Positions 11,400-24,049 of a DNA stretch of 64,000 nucleotides are shown here, piece by piece. Numbering within the stretch: position 1 is the stretch's first letter; the number at the start of each line of letters is the position of its first letter. The stretch covers positions 1,029,001-1,093,000 of the forward strand of contig JARHVA010003262.1 of NCBI GenBank assembly GCA_037957365.1. The letters are read 5' to 3'. Both the position numbers and the translations under genes were made by a program. The stretch is from Torreya grandis (lineage: Eukaryota; Streptophyta; Pinopsida; Cupressales; Taxaceae). Under the pieces are notes generated by a model. That model saw only the letters and a program-made list of their open reading frames with translations, searched no databases and had not been told where the DNA came from.

Positions 11400-11999
11400 C
11401 TCAGTGATCATGTGTTTCATTCGAGGCTCTCTTTACACTATGAAATGATTTTGGACTCCTTTCCATGGAAACCACAAATGTGAATAGTCAACAAACATAT
11501 ATCCATTCAGGGCCTTTATCCATTCTATGCTTAACAATATCCCATAAGCATAAAGAATGTCCACCACTTAGATGTCAATACATTTCTAGACTCTTGGTTC
11601 AAATTCAAGATGCATATGAATATTCAACAATTCCCCAATTACTTGGACTCTAGATTTATCTAATTGAGTAAAAAATCTATTAGATTTAATAAGAATCAAG
11701 CCAAGTTATTGACAAATACCTAGTAGCATAATGTTTATGGATGTACCAGAATATAATAAACAAATATATAAATTCTTACTAAATATCTTGACAGTAAGTA
11801 CGAATGGTGGGGACTATGTTTTAGTTTTATACATAAAAACATTGGCATTGTCAATTTTGGGTGGCCTACCAGGATTTTTAGACAAGGACTCCAATAACAA
11901 GTCTCTTTTCTCAGTGATCTATGTCAACACATACAATGTGATGTTAGCCTTATTTTTCTTCATGTCTTTCACAATATCATACCTATTCATATTGGAATA
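11400..11999 (-). pseudogene. PR: aspartic protease of element 1
   Basis: Retropepsin that would cut the Gag-Pol polyprotein. On the minus strand it reads NMNRYDIVKDMKKNKANITL, then ITEKRDLLLESLSKNPGRPP, PPFVLTV, and LLYSGTSINIMLLGICQ, where LLDSGASINIMPLG is expected. The catalytic Asp is thus Tyr. Further on come VQVIGELLNIHMHLEF and YGILLSIEWIKALNGYM (flap to C-terminal part). It is continuous in order with gag upstream and aRNH downstream. The plus-strand frames at 11465-11653 and 11731-12000 are its shadows. Confidence 0.8.
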
Positions 12000-13434
12000 A
12001 TTAAATGCATCATTACTATGTTTAGAAGTATTTCCCTTTAGAGGCTCTGAGTTATTATATGAGGTAGTATACAGAGGAGTGCCACGTTTGTTTAGAGGTG
12101 TTGAAGTAGTCAGGGGATGCTTATACTCCCTATTCCTTATAGGGTATGTCTTCTTTAAGAATTGTTAAAAATCATGGACTTATTTAGGAATATCATCAAG
12201 TTCATTGTCTTCTTAGAAAGGGAATTCAAACATCTCCACCCTGAAGGCATGGTCAGTAGATTCAAATATTGATGTACCTACACCATATTATTTATCAAGG
12301 ACCACTTTAAAATTATCCAACTCCTCTTGAAAGGCTTCAAAGCTTTATAAAATTCAATGCAATCTATCTCAACATGTCTAAAAGTACAATGTACTCTAAA
12401 ATAATTAGGTAAAACAACGTTAGTAAGGTTTATATCCATTGTTTTCTTATCATAAAATGACTCATTTTTCTTATTATTGGTGTAAATATCATTATGGAAT
12501 ATGTTAATGAGCCTATTAAACCTTTGGAAAGAAAATTTCCTACCAGAGCTTTCCCCAGTATTACCAACTTGCTTCTATAGCTGAAGAAAAATAATGCTTA
12601 ACTTTTGGACCATATTTAAGATAGAGTCATTCTCATTCTTGGGTGCCTCAAAATTAGGGAAGCCATTCAGGGTAGTCAAATGTGGGTTGGAATTGGGAAT
12701 AGAGTAAGCCATATAACCTTAGGGATGCATTTGATCATTTATGATCACTAATTTAGAATAGGTTAAGGCTATATTATTCATATATCCAATAGATCTCTTT
12801 ATGAAAATAGAGGTCATGGGATCCAAAGCATCTTTGTAGATTTCTAGAGCCAAAATGTCATCAAGCTTATAAGGATATATGGTTTAGCTACAAATATTTT
12901 GGAACCTAGCATTAAATGCTCTTATAGATTCATTTTAATCCCTCTTGATCATGGTGAATTGCTAGTACAAGACATAAGAACTAATATTTTTGCCAAATTG
13001 GTCAATGAAAACATTGTTAAATTTAACCTAACTAGTAATGTAATTCTTAGATAAATTTAAAAACCATTCATATGGAACATCTCTAAAAGTAAAAGGAAAT
13101 AGTCTATATGTTACATCTTCATGAGTGATATTTAGTAAACTTAAAGTATATTTAAATGATTTAATGTGTAACTCTACCATTACAATGCTACTTCTCTATA
13201 TTGGCAAATATTTATCAGGGTTATGAGGAAGGTCATGTACCACACCTGACATAGTGATAGAAGATATACCTAGCCAATCCATACCTTGATTGGAACTGAA
13301 TATGGGAGTTCATTAAATTGTGAAGTTGGGAGAGACTTTAAAATACTCTGCTTACCTTTATCTCTCCTATCTCTCCTATGGATTTCTAGTTCAAGCAAAG
13401 ATTCTCTAGTCTTTGAATGAGATCTTGTTCTCAT
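12000..13434 (-). pseudogene. gag: gag of element 1
   Basis: Starts at an ATG at 13434 with a basic N-terminus (MRTRSHSKTRESLLELEIHR). Core blocks: VVHDLPHNPDKYLP-like sequence near 13210, YRLFPFTFRDVPYEWF near 13070-13110, then SWVKFNN-like sequence, and IRAFNARFQNIC near 12900. The C-terminal half reads ESSGRKFSFQRFNRLINIF and FQEELDNFKVVLDK. I see no intact CCHC zinc knuckle; VHCTFRHVEIDC may be what remains of one. Multiple stops and frame changes. Confidence 0.8.
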
Positions 13435-13977
13435 TTTTGGTAATTTAAACTTGATAACTTTGAATCATGTTTTAAATATGATGTGACAAATTAATATTTT
13501 CAAAAAATAATGATTAGATTTGTACATTAAGCAAATTTTACCAAGATTCATATAAATAACAATAAAAGACAACAATCTTTAACTAAATTAGCTCAAAAAA
13601 GTGTCCAAGTATGCAAGTATGAATGATATTTTGCATGTTTAAGTCCAAATAGACTCAAATTTGCAAATTATTTACGAATCTTTGATCAAAATATCTATTA
13701 CTAACCTAAAACCTATTAAATTAATAAATCCAAAGTCATCTTTACCACATTCAAGTATATATTTTTAAAGAATGTTGATATTTGTCTAAGTAAGAACAAA
13801 TATGGGTCTAAGACCATGAAGATCACCAACCTTTACATAATTATGATAAAATAAACACAATTATGAAAACAATAGAGTTATTTTTTAATCAAAATACACC
13901 AGAAAATAACAAAGATCATACAAATTCATAAATATTTATTGGCACCCTCCTTCTAGCGCTAGTGAAGCTCTACCTAT
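13435..13977. other. 5' leader of element 1
   Basis: About 540 bases between the 5' LTR and gag. Just inside the LTR, the minus strand reads ATAGGTAGAGCTTCACTAGC, then GCTAGAAGGAGGG, where a primer-binding site is expected. A decayed TGG start is plausible but I cannot assign the tRNA. Otherwise AT-rich, no coding signal. Confidence 0.5.
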
Positions 13978-14804
13978 TGATGCCTAAATTTATATCATAG
14001 GTTCTTAGAGTGTTTAAATAACACTTCTAATTTTAAAATTTAGATAATTCAATGTATGAGTTTAATGTTTTTATAATCTTATTATCTAGTGGTGAAATAT
14101 GGGCAAAGCAAGTGGATTGTTTCATAATTTTTATAAAGTTTGGTGGTTGAGAGCCACCTTGGCCTATATCTTTGCAAAGAATAAAGAAATATGATCTAAT
14201 ATTGGTGAATTATGCCTATATTTTAATATAATACTAAGATAGCATGGATATTTATAATGAAATTAAGATAGAATGATCTGGTTAAAGAGGAAGTAAAAGG
14301 AAGGGAAAGGTAGAAAAGAGATGTTGTTGATCCTCATCCCAAACATCATGACAAAGTTTAAATGTCCTCCAAGTGTGTACTTAACTAATGTATACTATGA
14401 AATAGCATGATATTAAATATTACCATTCATTAGGTAAATATCTATTAAATGAAAATTAATAAAAATAAGAACTTAGTTCACTTTAAATATTTACCCTTGC
14501 AAGCAAATAACATTAGCCCAAATGCAAGAAGAGTAAAGGAAACAAAATAAACTTGGGAACTTTTAGTCAACCTAACATTGGCACACATTAAAAACTTTGA
14601 AATTAAAATACACACACAAAGATTTCATAAGAACCATTCAAATATAAAAATGAAAGCAATTAAGTGAGAGAGAAACCAAAATAACAAATGACACAAATGA
14701 ATATGGATAATCTTTGTAGAATTCCTCACTTGCATTAATTGCTCAAAAGTTTACACAAGGTTTTTTGGAGCAAAAATCCCCCCTTTGATGATGTACAATT
14801 ATCT

Positions 14805-14815
14805 TTTTATAAGGT
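14805..14815 (-). promoter_or_regulatory. TATA box of the 5' LTR
   Basis: ACCTTATAAAA on the minus strand, conserved with 4460-4470. It would start transcription toward gag, leaving about 800 bases of LTR downstream. Confidence 0.5.
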
Positions 14816-15441
14816 GCAAGGAAGCATGTTAGTTAGTCATATCTATTCACAAAAGTATAGTATAGGGATAACTATCCTTTCTACAAATGTTCTATAAATA
14901 CACTAGACTTTCCTAATGACTGATCTATAGGTAGTGTGTTTTACAAACAACACATGACTTTATAAACAAAATATTCCACTTCAAAATATTATATAATTTT
15001 GTTTACAAAAATAATATTATTATTTCACTTAATCTTTAGGACCCCTACACTACTGAGAGATCATCATGGTTGTTAGATGTTTTTGGCCTATAGTAATCTC
15101 CTTCTTTGATTTTGGTAGAAATAGAGTTCCATGTTCCCTTAATAAATTGTCTTTTGAGATATGGTAGTATATTATACTACATACTGGTGGACCCTTGATC
15201 AAATTATCTATAGACAGATGACAATTCAAGCTCTCCTTGCATTACCAAATTCATAAAGTTTTTAATTTGGCACATTGTACCCACATGGCTCTGATGTGGC
15301 ATTTCCATGGCATCCTATTCATCCATACACAAAATATGTCTTTTGCCTATAAACAACTAGATTTTATCTTACACCATCTGATCCATTTTCATGAATCAAC
15401 ATGGTTCATAGATCTTTAGACAATTTATATCTAAGTAGTTA

Positions 15442-16147
15442 TCTTAAATTTGACATCCATATGACCATCATCTATTGTCCATTTGAACATATTTAATGGG
15501 TGAAAAACCATTAATTTTAAGCACATCCCTAATAATATTTTATATCTTAAATTTTATGTTCGCATAACCATCATCTAACATTTGCATGAACATCTTTGAT
15601 GGGTACACAATCATTAATTTTAAGCATGTCCTCAAGATTATTTACCATTTTAAATTTAACATTTGCATGACCATCATTTGATTCCTATGTGAGCATCTTT
15701 GACAATGGTGTGACTATTAATTTTAAGCACATATTTGAGACTATTAAAATTATTGAAATCATCATTTGATACCCACTTGAGAGTCTTTGATGGGTGCATC
15801 ACCATCAATTTTAAGCACATCCTTAGGTCTTTTTGTTGTCTTAAATTCGATGTCTGCATGATTGTCATTTGATGCCCATGTGAGTGTCTTTTATGGGTGC
15901 ACTACTTTCAATGTTAAGCACATCCCAAATATTATTAGCCATTTTAAATTTGATGTTTACATGACCATTATTTGATACCCATGTGAGCATCTTTGACAGG
16001 CATGTGATCGTCAATTTTAATCATGTCCCCAAGACTATATGATATATTCAATTTGATGTTTGTATGACCATAATTTGACTCCTATGTGAGCATATTTTAT
16101 GGGCATGAAACCATCAATTTTAAGCATGACCTTGGGGATTTTCTATC
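15442..16147. repeat. seven ~103 bp tandem subrepeats inside the 5' LTR
   Basis: Units start near 15442, 15546, 15649, 15744, 15840, 15943 and 16046, with the same consensus as the array at 5101-5824. Two units are slightly shortened. The frame at 15674-15868 is a product of the array and not a gene. Confidence 0.8.
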
Positions 16148-17481
16148 TACCACTTATCATTTTGGGTTCATTCTTCTTCTTACAAATATATTTTTGGGTA
16201 ATTTGTTTCAAGATTTTTGGTATTAGGGGAAATATTTTGGATAAAGTCACTTGGTAGGGCATTTAATTAGGACAAAAGTCTCGAAGGCCAGCTCTCATGG
16301 GTGAAAGGGCACTTTCAAAAGTCTTAAGAGTAATTTAGAAGGGTAAAGGACCATTTTAAAAATGCTGAAAGTTAATTTTAGGAGGGAAAATGTCCTTCCC
16401 AAAGGTAATTTCAAAAAATCCCAAAATGTATGTCCAAAATATAAAATCCGATAGTTAGAAACAAATCAAATGACATTATGAATAATATAAAAACCATATG
16501 AATAATAAAAATGATGAAAAGGGGGGTTTGAGACATAAAAAGGACTAAGCATGGATGTTAGACTAAGGTTTGGTCATGTTGAAAAACACAACTAAGCCTT
16601 AGGAAATGAACCAAGCCCATAGCATTATTTAAAATGTTCCCACCTAAAAAATTCCCACCATATTCAAATCCTTTACTTAGATTAAACTTTTAGCAGCTCA
16701 ATTTCATTTTCAACAAACTAAAGGTTATTAAAGAATAAAGTTAACTTTAAAATCATGAAACCCAAGCATTATTAATTCTAAGTAGACCTTATTGGACTTA
16801 CAACTATAAAACATAGAGATCTAAAGTTAATAATTATAAACAAGGGAAAACCAAAATTATGCATAAATTGACTAATCATACCAGATGTGGATGATATTTA
16901 GATAAAAATAATAATGTGCAAACATGGTAGTGACACTTTGATTAAGTTAATTTTTAACCTTTAGGTACAAATTTTCAAAATTTGACACAAGGATCCCTAT
17001 GTTTAAAAAATGGGGGTATGTTACCTCAACATGTGTAAGGTGCTTTGCCAATATATACCATTAACCATGTGTTTATACTTGACTAGAAAACCAATTCAAC
17101 TTCCCCCTTGGTGATGAAATCCAAGTATGTAGGCTTTGGGTAGATAATTATTTCAGTGTGTTTTAAGACTATATGATTTATTAGTGTGTGAAAGAAAAAT
17201 AAAAATAGTGAAACTAAATGGTATATTGAAAAACCACCTAATTAAACTATGTGATCTATTCTAATAATGCAAGCAACTAAAAGTGAAAGTGTGAAGTAAT
17301 TACTAACATATAAGTGTTAATTCTAAATTTAAAACATAATAGAGTGTTACTTCAAATGATAGTGTATGCAAAAATTATAGTATAGAGTTGATAGTGTCAC
17401 TACTATACTTCTGAAGAAAGGGTCTATTAAGAGCCATGTCAACAATATCGACCTAGTCTTTCAGATAGAAGATAAAAGATA

Positions 17482-17510
17482 AAATTAGGTCAACTAGGTT
17501 GACTTAGTTT
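17482..17510. repeat. imperfect palindrome in BC LTR
   Basis: A 29-base palindrome with left arm AAATTAGGTCAAC and right arm GTTGACTTAGTTT around TAG; 11 of 13 positions pair. Confidence 0.6.
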
Positions 17511-18796
17511 GTTGTATAAGGGGAGTTTTAAATACTACAAGCTAAGAAAAATAGATTTTTAATGAATAATGGAAATGATAGAGAAAGAGAGAAATGAAAC
17601 TTGGTGGGTTGGAAGATGTAGAGGAATGTGAGATTATTGTTGAAGTGTATTATGTCAACTTGATCGACCTAGTATCCTATCTAGAAGTTAAAACTTTTAC
17701 TATGTCAACCTATTTAACCCATTAGCTTATATTTGATAAAGACATACACAAACATAATAAAGTCATTTTGATGTGATTGTGTGTTAAACCTATGAATAGA
17801 AGTTATAAACTATACTGGCGCTATCAACCTAGTTCAAAAAAATATAAAAAAATAAATAAATAAAATGATAAAATAATGAAAAACATGAAATAAAACCTAC
17901 AAGGGTTATATTCACATTGGGTTCACTAGAATGTATGTAATAAAAAATGCATCGTGTCTATAAATCAATCTTAACTCAGAGAAGATATATCATACTTACA
18001 CTTCCAATTAGGGATACATTAGATAATCAGGAACATGACTAATATGGGGATACACTAGACCCAATTAGTGTAAATCTTATCATAATAAACAATACTATGG
18101 ATGGTTATAAAGCCTCCAATTAATTAAAATCATGTAATAACCCAAGCTAGGTCCTATGTTTTCATATTCACTAAACTAATAACAAGTAAAGTAAAGAAAT
18201 CTAATCTAGTGCTCACCAAAGCTTGTGTCACAATATGTGGGTTAGTAAACAAATAAAAATCCATAGAAGAATATAAATTAATGTATGTATGAGTAATACC
18301 CTAATACATGAATAATAAGAAGAGTAATATTATTTGAATCCAATACTTATGCTATTTTTATCTACTAAAGAGAGGACCAAAATTAGAGAATACTTACCTG
18401 AAAGATGAACTTGTTGAGACTCAATAACTCCCTTATCCAAAGGGTCTTCATAAGAGGTTTTTGTGGTTTGTAAGCATCACTAAGAAAATTTCAAATCATC
18501 TAATACTTATCTACAAGATTATTTTCTCTAAGTATAAACCTTAAGATAAGACTCCCCAAGTAGAATGGTAGAAGAGCATATTGTAAAGAAGTTCAAGTAA
18601 ATAATAACTCTTGTTCATTCATAAATAATGGTGAAATTATATTTTATATATATTCATATTTAACCCTAAGACCTAAAAATTTTATCTGATAGGTTTGGCC
18701 CAATCGACCTAGTACTATTATGGACAAAAATTCACTAGGTCATTGGCTAGGTTAGCCAAGAGCTAACCTAGACCCTAAATGAATTTCACCCACAAG

Positions 18797-18823
18797 AGTA
18801 CAAGGTTGACCCAATTGACCTAG
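18797..18823. repeat. imperfect palindrome in BC LTR
   Basis: A 27-base unit, arms TACAAGGTT and GACCTAGTA around GACCCAATT; about 7 of 9 positions pair. A related unit lies ~100 bases to its left (AGGTTTGGCCCAATCGACCT). Confidence 0.45.
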
Positions 18824-19119
18824 TATTATAAACTATTTAAATGGGTTTCATGTGAGGAAAATAAGGATAAAATATGGGAAATGACTAGAGGAGTGTGTAA
18901 AAGAGGAATAATAGCTTAAGAAATAGTTTTTAGGAGCTAGTTAGATTTGTAATAAGTGGCAATAAGGGACACCAATCCTATGAAACACCAATGGTTTTTC
19001 CAACCCTTTCTGGGTATACCCTTTAAGTAATTCACTTAGAGATATTGAGACTCAATGGGTTCTTTCAAGATAAAAAGCATTAGTATTTGATAAAAGTGTG
19101 AAAATATTATGTGTGTACA

Positions 19120-20690
19120 ATTTTAACCAGTATAAATTTACCAAATTTTATAATTTGATAGGAGAGAATGTGTACTAAAGAATTTTAGAGGTTTTTAATT
19201 GGTTAGGTATTAATATGTAAAATTATATAAGACTATGTGTAGATATGGGTGGAGGCCCAATTAAAACTAAACAAAACCTAGAAAGGGATAGAAAAAGACA
19301 CTTTTGAATAGAGATAGGACTAGAAACTTGAGGGAGAGAAATAATAAGATAGAGGGTGCTATAAAATTTCATCATTTTCACAAAACTAACATGTAATTAT
19401 CTGTAGAAATATAAAGGGCCTAAAAAAAGGCTACAAGGACTATTTGTTAAAGAGAAATAAGTTATGTAAGTGGTGACAAGTTTATTGAGAGGTTTTGTGA
19501 GTTGAATGTGGGGTCAAATAGGAATATAATGAGTATGAGAAAGATTTTAAAGACAAATAAATCATTAGTGAATTATTGAGTCATAAATGAGCATATGAAC
19601 CTCAAAAATCTTTATCAAATATTTGTTCTATTAGAACAAGGAATAAGAGTGAGAATTGTTTGTGTTACCTTTACATCAATGTGCTAAGCTAGTTTCATAG
19701 GATCGAGTCAATATCATTGGTTTATATTAACCTACGAGTTGGTATTGACCTATGTATAAGTGTGTTATAGTGACTATATGGTAACACATAAATATATTTT
19801 ATTGCTTTGTGTTTGTGATCTTGAACCCTAATGAAGTGTTTAAATATAAAAATTGGCCTTATTTGCCTTAAAACACTACATGTTATTATGAGGGATATAA
19901 ACCTATAAAAATTGGTGAAGTGTAATGCATTGATCTGACTCTAATCACCCTTTCCTAATGATTGGTCACTACCCACATATCCAATACTCTAATGAGTGAA
20001 ATCAAGCCACACATAGTTTACCCACCTTGTGTGATTATTCATTTATTATCCTTTGTTATGTCTATAGATCTAATGATAAGTTTTATTACTTGATATTGTA
20101 TTATTTGAATTAGATTTTGATTTATTTAGACTTGGACTATGACTAATCTTAGTGAAAAGTAGGAAAATTATGAAGAATATGGTAGATTTTATCAATGTAC
20201 AATAGTGTATAGATGTGTAATAAATAAGTGCCAAATTATTTTAAATGAGATCGGGATTTTTTTTATATATGGATCCATTTGAATAAGTACTCATGAACAA
20301 ATCACTAATTTGATAGGTTTAACCTAAGAATGGATTTGATTTTATAAAATATTTTTTGCTAAGATCTTACCATTGCATGTCATTATTGACTAGTGATAAA
20401 AAATATATTATTTGGAATTGACCCATGTCCAAGTGGACTAATTTAAGAGTCTAAATATGTGTGTGCAAGATATTTATCAAGTTTGAAATAAAAAATGAAG
20501 TTATTATAGTTATATAAAAATAAAATATAAGTATTAAGTTATAATATAATATAAAAGTGTGTGAGGATGGTAAATTTTCACCTTGTAAAATTTCTCAAGT
20601 CATGCATGGTAAATTTGTGTTAAGCCTGTCATTATCAAGTACTAATGACCAAATTTTAGTATCTATAATTTCCCCTCTTTTATTATATTA
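19120..20690 (-). repeat. E-family LTR fragment
   Basis: From about 19660 to 20690 this aligns with 24590-25590 (shared: TATCCAATACTCT, GTGCAATAGTGTA-like sequence, TTATTTTAAATGAGA, GGATTTGATTTTATAAAAT) and more weakly with 53400-54260 and 58660-59480. It is the end of the LTR where minus-strand transcription would begin. It lies downstream of the integrase at 22680, as a 3' LTR should. 19120-19660 shows nothing I recognise. No gene. Confidence 0.6.
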
Positions 20691-22679
20691 ATAAAATTAT
20701 TTTATTAAAATTTTATAATATACCTAATTGTGTGCAACACACTTTACCTTTTAAGATATGGATCCAAATGTACAACTTTTCTCCATGCAAACTTACAATT
20801 AGATTGAATTAGTCAATGTCCATATGCAAAATCCAAAATTAAAAAAATTAGAAGAGTGAGGATTAGAGTATAACTATGTGTTAATTTAAACTATTTTTCC
20901 TTTGCGTCATATTGGAGATGATTCTTCCTTATTGAAACATTGGAGAATTGGGGTGATTGTGCCCCAAACTTATGGAACTATGTAGATCTTGAGTTGGGAA
21001 GGAAACATGCCCCAAACCTCATGAATGTGGGTGAAATTACATAATGAATCTAAATAACTATTTAGGAAAAATAGAGTGAACCATATGGCTAGGTTCAACT
21101 CAAAGAGAGTTCACTACATAGGTAAATGAGAAAACCAATCAAGTAAGTTTCACTCAAAAAATGAATCAACAATTTTAGATGGATTATAAATTAAAAACAT
21201 AATGTTTTCTAAAATTTTATCAATCTATATCCATTTAAAAATAATAATTCATGATCACAATGGAATGAAAAATTCATTATCCCCATCAAGTATGTAGTTT
21301 TGATAAGTATGAAGTGCACTAACAACCATTTTCCATTAAACTATAATTGTGTTGTTGTGTATATATACATAAACCAATACCATGACCCCTAAATATATAT
21401 GATGAATTTAAAAAATTATATCTCAAATGTATGTGTTTTTAAAAACATATAATTATGTTCTTATAAACCATTATGCATATTCACATGCATATATATGTAT
21501 GCTTTGTAATGTGCCAATAAGTGTAATGTATTTGAAATAGTCTGATATATAAACTATTTGAATTTATTAAATATTTGAAAAATATAATCTATTATAAATT
21601 AATGATCATGGAGGCTTGTGTCTCCAATACATACCTTTTGATATGAAGTATGCATCTTGTAAGTTACTCATCTCAAAATAAGAATGAATGATACCAATTT
21701 ATGTATAAATATAGCATCATGTAATATAATTTAATCATGTGGGAAATATTTCATCATATTAATGTATGTAGTAATCAATTAATGTATGTAACATATGTAA
21801 TTAAAGGAATGTAAGTGTCATATCTAGATAGGTTCATCAATGAAGCATGTAGTATAATTATCTCTAAATAAGACTACATAATAAAAATGCATGATATACA
21901 TCATGACACACATAAATGCCAGTAAGCTCAACAAGTGAAAGCGTTAGTTTTCAAACATAATCTAGAGGTGACATATAAGGGACATAAGTTTCAAAAAAAA
22001 AAAATTAAATACCACATGTAGGAGGATATAAAAAAATTCACAAACAAGGGACATAAAATGTCACACTAAACAAAGATAAAGAACCACATGTAGGAGGACA
22101 TAAAACTGTATTAAATAAGGGAAATCGTAAAATTTCATAAATAAATCCCAAGTTCCACACATAAGGTAATTTATCATTTTAAAAATTAGCAACATCAATG
22201 GATCATAGAACAAATAACTAGTCTACAACTTATGTATCAATGCCATATCATGGTAAAAAGGCATATCATGTGTCACTGTGTATTAAATGAGTAAAATAAA
22301 TTCATTTGTTATAAATATATGTGGCTCAACATGGTATAAATTTCATATAAAGGTATAACCTATAATATTAAAACCTATGGAATAAGGTGCCCCTAATATT
22401 GGCATCACTGTTGGGTAAAGGAAACATCAACATATGCATGTCCGTGTGTAACTTGTATGTCCTACATAAAACTAAAATCTCATGAATTACATGCTTGTAT
22501 GTAAATAATATTCCATATAATAAACATGTGATAAATAAAATATGTAAAAATGTAAACTAGCCATCATGTTATGCTCAAGTATTGATTTTGGATTTATAAA
22601 TATTTTAATGTTTTTTTATTTTCTATTTTTTTGTATTATTTATTTTTTCAAATATTTAAAAATTTATACCATGTATGAT
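20691..22679. other. long 3' untranslated region of a Tat-like fragment
   Basis: About 2 kb of AT-rich sequence (e.g. 21360-21560) without coding signal, between the integrase remnant and the LTR piece to the left. Long 3' regions with small tandem repeats are known from Tat/Ogre elements, and one such repeat occurs at 21978-22117. Transition zones around 20700 show nothing else. Confidence 0.4.
21978..22117. repeat. two ~70 bp tandem repeats
   Basis: Each unit runs AGGGACATAA ... CCACATGTAGGAGGAYATAAA ... to the next AAGGG. Unit boundaries are near 21978, 22047 and 22117. A partial third begins at AAGGGAAATC. Confidence 0.6.
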
Positions 22680-23760
22680 ATCAACAAAAATTCATGATGT
22701 TCATATGGTTACTCATAAGATTCCATTCTATTGTAGCTAACTGATAGGCTCTAATACCTACCCTCTTTGTAATCTTGAATAAACTACATTAATTTGGATT
22801 AAATTTACTTTATTCTCTTTATCAACATTCATGTTAATTTGATTCTATTTTATTATTATATATCAAATTTTAAATCAATGAATTCATACTTTCTTTCCAT
22901 ATGATATTTTGATACAATCTTGGTAAAATTTGAGATTTTCAATATCCTATATGTGTCTAGCATCCAATATTTCTAATTCATGCAATCAGTTCTCTCAATA
23001 TTTATTATCTTTAATTATGTATTTAAAATACACACCCAAATAATGTATATATAATATAAATATAATAATAATTCTATTCCATAGACTAGAGAATAAGGTG
23101 TAGCCCTAGTTGGTGTGCGTACACTTGTGTGATAGGCCCAAAGTGCATAAACAATTGGATCATGCCAATCTACACCATTCTTGATGATTGTTTTGATCAA
23201 TATATTTTAAAGTTTTTTCTTGGTTGAGTCTAATTACATATTTAGTTTTATATAATATGGTGTATAAAATGTATTATAGATATTCTATTTGTCACAAAAT
23301 CCCTTAATTATGTTCTTGAATAAAGATCCATTATTTGTGACAATAGTTGATGGTAGTCCAAATTATGAGATGGTATTCATCATTAAGAATTTTCATATAT
23401 CTTCCCCTATAGTTGAATATAATGGTACATTGTTTTACGAATTTTATGAATTATTTTATAGTTTTAAGTATGAATTTGTTTCCCTCTAATTATTGTGGAT
23501 TAATCTTTTTGATCAAGTCAAACTCCCAAAGGGAGAACGATCGTGGTGAAATAATAGGTTTTATTATTTTGGTGGAGCATGATTTAGATTAGTATGCTTC
23601 TAACATAGTAGACATAAATTATCATGCCCTTGACATTCTCATTCTATTTTAGTCTAATAATACCCTTGTCTTAAGAGTTTATAAGACATTAATTTTATAC
23701 TAAAATGTCCCTTTCATTCATTATCATGGACTTCAAGATAAATAATTATTGATTCATCAC
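22680..23760 (-). pseudogene. IN: integrase remnant of a Tat-like element
   Basis: Minus-strand integrase. The zinc-binding part is near 23600-23760 (LRQGYY then a decayed C-x-x-C). The core reads FGSLT...KRLIHNN in frame-shifted pieces near 23500, then IVTNNGSLFKNIIKGF near 23290-23350 (expected SDNGSHF). A clear block at 23015-23200 reads NGVDWHDPIVYALWAYHTSV, then RTPTRATPYSLVYGIE. The C-terminal part near 22690-22760 has FKITKRVGIRAYQLATIE. The second catalytic Asp is Asn (TNNGS) and frames shift repeatedly. It follows an archaeal-type RNase H on the same strand. Confidence 0.85.
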
Positions 23761-24049
23761 AGCTAAGGAAAAAAAGTAATTGTACCTAAAAATATGTTTT
23801 GAATAAATATCCTCTAGTTAAAAAATAACACATTACTTCCCTTTGTAATTTTTGTTTATCATTACATGTATCATTTTTTAGGATAAAATCTCTACATAAA
23901 TATTTATAAATATCATTCTACCTTTATGAATTCATTACATTATGAATAACTACTACAACCTAGAGAGCCTCTAATTATAATAAATAAATGGATGGATTTT
24001 GTAACTATTAAATAATAATTATTTCTTTATCATCATTAATGTCAATGAG

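Larger units (their letters stand above)
3633..17031 (-). mobile_element. element 1: complete, decayed Ty3/gypsy retrotransposon
   Basis: A 13.4 kb minus-strand LTR retrotransposon with two LTRs (3633-6743 and 13978-17031) around an interior with decayed gag and pol. Reading order on the minus strand is gag, protease, archaeal-type RNase H, RT, RNase H, integrase. It interrupts a BC-family LTR. Flanking bases are ATTGT on the left and TGTGT on the right, a possible but inexact 5-base target duplication. The LTRs look about 80% identical by eye and every domain carries stops, so it is an old, dead copy. Confidence 0.85.
13978..17031 (-). repeat. 5' LTR of element 1
   Basis: Direct repeat of 3633-6743 with the same ends (TGATGCCTAAATT at the left, CCTCAACA at the right) and the same internal order of landmarks. 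It is the upstream LTR because gag starts 543 bases to its left on the minus strand. The 103 bp subrepeat array lies at 15442-16147. Confidence 0.85.
17032..19119 (-). repeat. BC-family LTR, promoter-proximal part
   Basis: Continuation of the BC LTR split by element 1. Reverse-complemented it aligns with about 31158-33230: its right end is TGTACACACATAATATTTTC on the minus strand (compare TGTATATACATAATATTTTC at 31158). It shares the block around AGGTAAGTATTCTC (18385-18400, minus) and a TATA region near 18640. It contains palindromes with GTCAAC/GTTGAC arms (17482-17510) and a weaker one at 18797-18823. No gene. Confidence 0.75.

Noticed and set aside
11731..12000. Plus-strand ORF of 89 codons with hydrophobic C-terminus
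   Set aside because: Antisense to the protease of element 1.
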